Assembly: GCF_030553055.1 (NCBI RefSeq)
Contig: NZ_CP130713.1
Coordinates: 5,146,001 to 5,210,000, forward strand
Source: Streptomyces sp. XD-27
GTDB lineage: Bacteria; Actinomycetota; Actinomycetes; Streptomycetales; Streptomycetaceae
Direction of reading: 5' to 3'
DNA: 64,000 bases
A program made the position numbers and the translations under genes. The notes beneath the pieces are model-generated. The model worked only from the letters and a program-made list of their open reading frames with translations, had not been told where the DNA came from and did no database searches. Shown here piece after piece: positions 58,755-64,000 of the stretch (position 1 is the stretch's first letter; each line of letters begins with the position of its first letter).

Positions 58755-60998
58755 ATGGGCCGAGCGGACGAGCGGCGAGCGCGGAAGAAGAGCGCACGCG
58801 TCGCCAAGAGAGCGGCGAAGAGCAAGAAGGCCGGCATACGCCGGTTCTTCACCTGGAAGAAGCTGCTCGCCTACTTCCTGTCGGTGTGCGTCCTGATCAT
58901 CGGCGCCTTCATCGCGCTGTACCTGATGGTGGAAGTGCCCAACCCCAACAAGCAGGCCGAGGCGCAGAGCAACATCTACACCTACAGCGACGGCACCGTC
59001 CTGGCCCGCACCGGCGACGTCAACCGGGAGAACGTGCCGCTGTCGAAGATCCCCAAGGCCGTCCAGCACACGTTCGTCGCGGCCGAGAACAAGGACTTCT
59101 ACACCGACTCCGGCGTCTCGGTCTCCGGCACCGCCCGCGGCATCCTCAACACCCTGCTCGGCAAGGGCAAGCAGGGCGGCTCCACCATCACCCAGCAGTA
59201 CGTCAAGAACTACTACCTCAGCCAGGAGCAGACGGTCTCCCGGAAGCTGAGGGAGCTGGTGATCTCGCTCAAGGTGGACAAGAAGATGTCCAAGGACGAG
59301 ATCCTCGAGGGGTACGTCAACACCAGCTACTACGGCCGCGGCGCGTTCGGCATCCAGGCGGCGGCCCGCGCGTACTACGGCGTCGACGTCGAGAAGCTGT
59401 CCGTCAAGCAGGGCGCCTACCTCGCGGCGCTGCTCCAGGCCCCCAGCAGCTACGACTGGCAGAACGCGGGCCCCAACGGCAAGCGGCTGGTCAAGGCGCG
59501 CTGGAACTACGTGCTGGACAACATGGTCGAGAAGGAATGGCTGAGCGCGGACGAGCGCAAGGACATGCGCTTCCCCGTCCCGAAGGAGCCGAAGGCGACC
59601 CCCGGCGTGGCGGGCCAGGCCGGCTATCTGGTCGAGGCCGCCAAGAAGGAGCTGGTCAGCTCCGGGGCCGTCTCCGAGCGGGAGCTGGAGGCGGGCGGCT
59701 GGACCATCAAGCTCAACATCGACAAGGATCGGCAGAAGGCCCTGGAGACGGCGGTCAAGCAGAAGCTGACCGACGACCTGGACCCCAAGGCCCGCAAGGT
59801 GGACAAGCACGCGCAGGCGGGCGCCGCCTCGGTGGACCCCAAGACCGGCGCGGTCGTCGCGATGTACGGCGGCGCGGGCTGGCCCGAGCACTACCGGAAC
59901 AACGCGACCCGCGCGGACTACCAGCCCGCCTCCACCTTCAAGCCGCTGATCCTGGCGGCCGCCCTGCAGAACGAGTCCACCACGCAGGACGGCGCCTCGA
60001 TCCGGGCGAACAGCATCTACGACGGCACCAACAAGCGGCCCGTGGTCGGCAGCACGACCGCCTACGCGCCGCCCAACGAGGACCAGAAGAGCTACGGGCC
60101 CATCACCGTCCAGGAGGCGATGAACAACTCGGTCAACTCCGTCTTCGCGCAGATGGCCGTGGACGTCGGGCTGGACAAGGTCAAGAAGACCGCCGTCGAC
60201 CTGGGCATGAACGCGGACGCGGGCGGCTTCGGCGAGCACCCCTCGATGTCGCTGGGCGTGATGGGCGCCAGCCCGCTGGACATGGCCGGGGTGTACGCCA
60301 CCCTCGACAACCACGGAGAGAAGGTCACCCCCCGGCTGGTGAAGTCGGCGGAGAAGGGCGACAGTGAGCGCGCCGACCTGCCGGACCCGATCGGCGACGA
60401 GGTGATCAGCCGCGAGGCGGCCGACTCGGTCACCTCCGTGCTGACGGGCGTGGTCGACGACGGCACCGGCCGGGCCGTGCGGCAGACCGGCCAGGACGTC
60501 GCGGGCAAGACCGGCACCTCCGACGACAACAAGTCGGCCTGGTTCGTGGGCTACACCCCGGATCTGGTCACCGCGGTCGGCCTGTTCGGCGAGGGCGACA
60601 AGGGCAAGCAGGTCTCGCTGAGCGGCACCGGTGGCGGTGGCCGCCTCAACGGCGGCGACTACCCGGCCGAGATATGGGCCGCGTACATGAACGCGGCGCT
60701 GAGCGGTGACGCCACGTCGAAGTTCGACCTGGACACGGACATGGGCGCGGCGGTCGCCCCGCCGCCGAAGCCGACGCCGACCCGTACGCGGGAGTCCCAC
60801 TCGCCGACGCCGAGCCCGAGCCCGACCAGCCAGTCGCCGAGCCCGACCCCGACGCCGAGCGGCAGCCCGTCGCCGACCCCGACGCCGACGCCGACCGGCA
60901 GCCCGTCGCCGACGCCGACCACCCCGACGCGACCGCCGAGCCCGACGTGGTCGCCGGACCCGGACGACGGCCTGCAGGACCGCTTCGGCGGCCAGTAG
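58755..60998 (+). CDS. class A penicillin-binding protein (bifunctional transglycosylase/transpeptidase)
   Basis: 747 residues from the ATG at 58755; the frame is open from a TTG at 58722, but the ATG gives the family start MGRADERRARKK. Basic cytoplasmic tail, one transmembrane anchor (LLAYFLSVCVLIIGAFIALYLMV), GT51 domain (VAAENKDFYTDSGVSVSGTARGI with catalytic Glu, GKQGGSTITQQYVKNYYLSQ, KKMSKDEILEGYVNTSYYGRGAFGIQAAARAYYG) and transpeptidase domain with SxxK STFK, SxN SVNS and KTGT GKTGTSDDNKSAWFVGYTP. The last about 70 residues are a Ser/Thr/Pro-rich extracellular tail. Builds and crosslinks peptidoglycan. Confidence 0.96.
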   Translation: MGRADERRARKKSARVAKRAAKSKKAGIRRFFTWKKLLAYFLSVCVLIIGAFIALYLMVEVPNPNKQAEAQSNIYTYSDGTVLARTGDVNRENVPLSKIPKAVQHTFVAAENKDFYTDSGVSVSGTARGILNTLLGKGKQGGSTITQQYVKNYYLSQEQTVSRKLRELVISLKVDKKMSKDEILEGYVNTSYYGRGAFGIQAAARAYYGVDVEKLSVKQGAYLAALLQAPSSYDWQNAGPNGKRLVKARWNYVLDNMVEKEWLSADERKDMRFPVPKEPKATPGVAGQAGYLVEAAKKELVSSGAVSERELEAGGWTIKLNIDKDRQKALETAVKQKLTDDLDPKARKVDKHAQAGAASVDPKTGAVVAMYGGAGWPEHYRNNATRADYQPASTFKPLILAAALQNESTTQDGASIRANSIYDGTNKRPVVGSTTAYAPPNEDQKSYGPITVQEAMNNSVNSVFAQMAVDVGLDKVKKTAVDLGMNADAGGFGEHPSMSLGVMGASPLDMAGVYATLDNHGEKVTPRLVKSAEKGDSERADLPDPIGDEVISREAADSVTSVLTGVVDDGTGRAVRQTGQDVAGKTGTSDDNKSAWFVGYTPDLVTAVGLFGEGDKGKQVSLSGTGGGGRLNGGDYPAEIWAAYMNAALSGDATSKFDLDTDMGAAVAPPPKPTPTRTRESHSPTPSPSPTSQSPSPTPTPSGSPSPTPTPTPTGSPSPTPTTPTRPPSPTWSPDPDDGLQDRFGGQ

Positions 60999-61077
60999 CG
61001 GGCGGGGCCGGGGGAAGAGACCGTAGCGGGCGGGGCCGGGGGAAAAGACCGTAGCGGGAGGGCCAGGGGAAGCTACC
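60995..61077. repeat. 28-bp tandem repeats starting on the PBP stop codon
   Basis: GTAGCGGGCGGGGCCGGGGG-type units begin at 60995, 61023 and 61051 (period 28). The first contains the TAG stop of the PBP gene; the third is changed to form the 5' arm of the terminator. Confidence 0.8.
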
Positions 61078-61090
61078 CCGGCCCTCCCGC
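61054..61090. terminator. bidirectional terminator between the PBP gene and catalase
   Basis: GCGGGAGGGCC (61054-61064) / GGCCCTCCCGC (61080-61090), extended inside by GGGG/CCCC (61066-61069/61076-61079). Between convergent genes. Confidence 0.88.
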
Positions 61091-61095
61091 CGCGC

Positions 61096-62559
61096 TCAGC
61101 CGCCGTTCACGCGTTCGGCGATGCGGTCGCCGGTCTCCTTGTCGATGTTGCGCCAGTACTGGATCGCGCGGTCCAGGACGGCGCGGCTCACGCCCTGGAG
61201 CAGGTGCCCGGAGACGTTCCCCACCAGCCGGGTCCGCGCCGCGTCGTCCAGCACGTGGCGGACCATCGTGCCCGGCTGGCCCCAGTCGTCGTCCTCGCGG
61301 TGCAGCCGGTACGCCTCGCGCACCATCTCGCCGGCCGCCTGCCAGCCCGCCGGGTCGCCGAAGCGGGCGGTGTCGGCCGCGGGGCCGCCGTGGGAGTTCG
61401 GGGCGTACACCGCGCCGGTGCGGGCCGGCTCGTAGCGCATCGCGCCGTCCTTGCTGTACGACCGCACCGGGGAGTGCGGCCGGTTCGGCGGCAGCTGCGC
61501 GTAGTTGGGGCCGATCCGGTACCGGTGGGTGTCGGGGTACGAGAACAGCCGGCCGAGCAGCATCTTGTCGGGGGACGGGCCGATGCCCGGCACCAGGTTC
61601 GACGGCTCGAACGCGGCCTGCTCGATGTGGACGAAGAAATCGTCCGGGTTCCTGTTCAGCGTCATCCGCCCGACCTCGATCAGCGGGTAGTCGCCGTGCG
61701 GCCACACCTTGGTCAGGTCGAACGGGTTGAAGCGGTAGTCCGGGGCGTCCTCGAACGGCATGACCTGCACGTACATCGTCCACGAGGGGGCGTTGCCGGA
61801 GGCGATGGCCTCGTACAGGTCGCGCCGGTGCCTGTCGGCGTCCTCGCCCGCCAGCCGGTCCGCCTCCTCCTGGGGGAGGAAGTCGATGCCCTGGTCGGTC
61901 TTGATGTGGTACTTGATCCAGAACCGCTCGCCGCCGCCGTTGACCCACAGGTACGTGTGCGAGCCGTAGCCGTTCATAGTGCGCCAGGTCTTCGGGATGC
62001 CGCGGTCGCCCATCAGCCAGGTGACCATGTGCGCGGACTCCGGCGAGAGGGTCCAGAAGTCCCACTGCATGTCGTTGTCGCGCAGCCCGGTGGCCGGGTG
62101 GCGCTTCTGCGAGCGGATGAAGTCCTGGAACTTCTGCGGGTCGCGCACGAAGAAGACGGGGGTGTTGTTGCCGACCAGGTCGTAGTTGCCGTAGTCGGTG
62201 TAGAACTTCAGCGCGAAGCCGCGCGGGTCCCGCCAGGTGTCCGGACTGCCCTGCTCGCCCGCCACGGTGGAGAAGCGGGCCAGCATCTCGGTGCGCCTGC
62301 CGAGCTGGAAGAGATCGGCCTTGGTGAACTGGCTGACGTCGTTGGTCACCTCGAAGAAGCCGTACGCGCCACCGCCCTTGGCGTGCACCACGCGCTCGGG
62401 GACCCGTTCCCGGTTGAACTGGGCCATCTTCTCGATCAGGTAGTGGTCCTGGAGAAGGATGGGACCGTTGGGGCCGATGGTGAGCGAGTGCTCATCGCTC
62501 TCGACCGGGATTCCGGCGTTGTTGGTGGTGTAGGGGACGTCCGATACGGAGTCGGCCAT
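61096..62559 (-). CDS. kat: monofunctional heme catalase
   Basis: 487 residues from the ATG at 62559 (GGGAGG upstream). Splits hydrogen peroxide into water and oxygen. Distal His in [22 protein letters not shown] (about residue 58), Asn in [18 protein letters not shown], and proximal heme-ligand Tyr in [20 protein letters not shown] (about residue 340). Clade 3 small-subunit type (about 55 kDa). The upstream TTGTCCAACAA-like dyad near 62597-62607 may be a peroxide-regulator site. Third peroxide-defence unit in the window, but 9 kb from ahpCD/oxyR. Confidence 0.95.
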   Translation of the reverse strand: MADSVSDVPYTTNNAGIPVESDEHSLTIGPNGPILLQDHYLIEKMAQFNRERVPERVVHAKGGGAYGFFEVTNDVSQFTKADLFQLGRRTEMLARFSTVAGEQGSPDTWRDPRGFALKFYTDYGNYDLVGNNTPVFFVRDPQKFQDFIRSQKRHPATGLRDNDMQWDFWTLSPESAHMVTWLMGDRGIPKTWRTMNGYGSHTYLWVNGGGERFWIKYHIKTDQGIDFLPQEEADRLAGEDADRHRRDLYEAIASGNAPSWTMYVQVMPFEDAPDYRFNPFDLTKVWPHGDYPLIEVGRMTLNRNPDDFFVHIEQAAFEPSNLVPGIGPSPDKMLLGRLFSYPDTHRYRIGPNYAQLPPNRPHSPVRSYSKDGAMRYEPARTGAVYAPNSHGGPAADTARFGDPAGWQAAGEMVREAYRLHREDDDWGQPGTMVRHVLDDAARTRLVGNVSGHLLQGVSRAVLDRAIQYWRNIDKETGDRIAERVNGG

Positions 62560-62670
62560 GGCGAGCGCCTCCCGGGCGGTGGGATGGAGTTCGTTTTGTC
62601 CAACAATGAGTGAACTCCGCCCCTGCCCGCGCGGCAACCTCAACCGGCGCCTGAGAACACCGCGGCAACC

Positions 62671-64000
62671 TCACGACACCGAGGGCATCCCCAACTCGAA
62701 CCACACCACCTTCCCCGTGCTCAGCCGGGTCGCACCCCACCGCCGCGCCAGCCGGTTGACCAGGTACAGCCCGCGCCCGCCCTCGTCGGACGGCCGGGCC
62801 TGGCGCAGCCGGGGCAGCTGCGGGACGTCGTCCCCCACCTCGCAGCGCAGCACGTCCGTCCGCAGCAGCCGCAGCGTGATCGGCCGCTCCGCGTACCGCA
62901 CCGCGTTCGTCACCACCTCGCTGACCAGCAGCTCCACCGAGTCCGTGAGCTCGCTCAGGCCCCAGCGGTCCAGTGCCCGGCGGGCCAGCCGCCGCGCCTG
63001 GCCGGCCGTCTGCGCCTTCGGGTCCAGATACCAGTACGCGACGTCGCTCGGCGCGATCCCCTCGAACCGGGCCGCCAGCAGCGCCACGTCGTCGTCCCGG
63101 TCACCGGGGCCGAGCATGTCCAGCACCTCGTCGCACAGCGGCTCCAGCGGCGGCGGGTTGGGGCCGGTGAGCCGGGCGGTCGCCGTCAGCCGCTCCCGCA
63201 GCTGCTCGATCCCGGTCCACACGTCCCGCATCCGGGACTCCACCAGGCCGTCGGTGTACAGCAGCAGCGTCGCGCCCGCCGGGGCGTCCAGCTCCACCGC
63301 CTCGAAGTCCACCCCGCCGACGCCGATCGGCGCGCCCGGCGGCACCCGCAGCACCTCGGCGCGGCCGCCGCGGTGCAGCAGTACCGGCGGCGGATGGCCG
63401 GCGTTGGCCACGACGATGCGATGGGCCACCGGGTCGTAGACGGCGTACAGGCAGGTCGCCATCCGGTCGGTGCCCAGCCGCTGCGCCTGCTCGTCCAGGT
63501 GGTGCAGCACCTCCTGCGGCGGCAGGTCGAGCCCGGCCAGGGTCTGCGCGGTGGTACGGAGCTGCCCCATGATCGCGGCCGACGTCATCGAGTGCCCCAT
63601 GACGTCGCCGACCACCAGGGCGACCCGGTTGCCGGGCAGCGGGATCGCGTCGTACCAGTCGCCGCCGACGCGCGCCGTCTCGGCGGCGGGCAGGTAGCGG
63701 CTGGCCAGCCGCACCCCGGTGGGCTGCGGCAGTGAGTCCGGCAGCATGGTGCGCTGCAACTCGTCGGCGATGTACACCTCGCGGCCGTACAGCACCGCCT
63801 TGTCCACGCCGAGCGCGGTGTGGGTGGCGAGCTGCGCGGCGACCAGCAGGTCGTCCGGCTCGAAGGGCGGGCGGTCCGGGCGCCGTACGAAGATGGCGGC
63901 GCCGATGACGCGCCGGCGCCCGCGCAGCGGCGCCAGGACGGTCCGCTGCCCGGTCGCCACGGTCCGGCCGTCGCCCAGCAGCTCCGGCAGGGCGTCCCGG
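62671..64000 (-). CDS. SpoIIE-type PP2C phosphatase with GAF and HATPase domains, 5' end outside window
   Basis: At least 442 residues, open to the window edge. Visible from the N-side: the end of a GAF-like sensor (LAPLRGRRRVIGAAIFVRRPDRPPFEPDDLLVAAQLATHTALGVDKA), a PP2C/SpoIIE domain (ARVGGDWYDAIPLPGNRVALVVGDVMGHSMTSAAIMGQLRTTAQTLA, ANAGHPPPVLLHRGG, LLLYTDGLVES, DDDVALLAARF), and a C-terminal anti-sigma-type HATPase (LTDSVELLVSEVVTNAVRYA ... DEGGRGLYLVNRLARRWGATR). Streptomycetes have dozens of these; they control sigma factors by dephosphorylating anti-anti-sigma factors. The specific partner is not evident. Confidence 0.93.
   Translation of the reverse strand, partial: RDALPELLGDGRTVATGQRTVLAPLRGRRRVIGAAIFVRRPDRPPFEPDDLLVAAQLATHTALGVDKAVLYGREVYIADELQRTMLPDSLPQPTGVRLASRYLPAAETARVGGDWYDAIPLPGNRVALVVGDVMGHSMTSAAIMGQLRTTAQTLAGLDLPPQEVLHHLDEQAQRLGTDRMATCLYAVYDPVAHRIVVANAGHPPPVLLHRGGRAEVLRVPPGAPIGVGGVDFEAVELDAPAGATLLLYTDGLVESRMRDVWTGIEQLRERLTATARLTGPNPPPLEPLCDEVLDMLGPGDRDDDVALLAARFEGIAPSDVAYWYLDPKAQTAGQARRLARRALDRWGLSELTDSVELLVSEVVTNAVRYAERPITLRLLRTDVLRCEVGDDVPQLPRLRQARPSDEGGRGLYLVNRLARRWGATRLSTGKVVWFELGMPSVS

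Noticed and set aside
61204..62613. A 469-codon plus-strand frame opposite catalase.
   Set aside because: Shadow frame; the minus strand has all catalase active-site motifs.

Overview
The window is a 64-kb piece of a high-GC actinobacterial chromosome, almost certainly Streptomyces. Supporting this are the strong GC bias at third codon positions, frequent GTG/TTG starts, GTGA/ATGA stop-start overlaps, mycothiol metabolism (mca), GTP-dependent PEP carboxykinase, OxyR next to AhpC/AhpD, a DasR-type chitinase operator, and a local gene order (msrA, metB, ilvA, greA, mca, pckG ... ahpD, ahpC, oxyR ... class A PBP) that I recall from the S. coelicolor core. No tRNA, rRNA, integrase, transposase or CRISPR array was seen.

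Layout. 1-19.4 kb is core metabolism: msrA (cut by the window edge), a membrane protein, cystathionine gamma-synthase, a MarR regulator divergent from threonine dehydratase, a DrrAB-type ABC exporter, greA, a DUF4307 protein divergent from mca, a DUF255 thioredoxin-fold protein, a hemolysin-III protein divergent from pckG, an alanine-type aminotransferase, a D-aminoacylase, a VOC protein and an F420/PPOX-type protein. 19.5-24.3 kb is a lower-GC accessory patch: a VanZ-like membrane protein, a short Cys-rich peptide gene (or small RNA) with its own promoter, a perfect 15-bp inverted repeat and a strong terminator, and a divergent three-gene ABC-transporter operon. 24.3-29.8 kb is a secreted-hydrolase cluster: two tandem paralogous M14 carboxypeptidases, a chymotrypsin-fold protease and a GH18 chitinase with a dre operator.

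30-40.3 kb is a complete Tad/Flp pilus locus: a zinc-ribbon protein, CpaB, TadZ/CpaE, two TadE-like pseudopilins, TadA, TadB, TadC, an Flp prepilin, a TadG-like protein, a lipoprotein and an OmpA-domain protein. The likely prepilin peptidase (A24) lies at 42.8 kb, beyond a TetR/MFS/DUF192 group. 43.8-49.5 kb holds a membrane protein, an aldo/keto reductase, a cis-prenyltransferase, PhoH and a lytic transglycosylase with a long, highly structured leader. 49.6-64 kb holds an AI-2E-type exporter, ahpD-ahpC divergent from oxyR, a PadR/ABC (FtsX-like) operon whose permease is frameshifted, an RHH/SPFH pair under a perfect 16-bp palindrome, a class A penicillin-binding protein, catalase and a truncated SpoIIE-type phosphatase.

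Points to check first: the Cys-rich peptide locus at 21 kb; the folded leader at 48.4-48.8 kb; minisatellites at gene junctions in the Tad locus; and three genes that each lack exactly one base in a G/C-rich run (38.84, 49.62 and 54.19 kb), which may be sequencing indels or real frameshifts.
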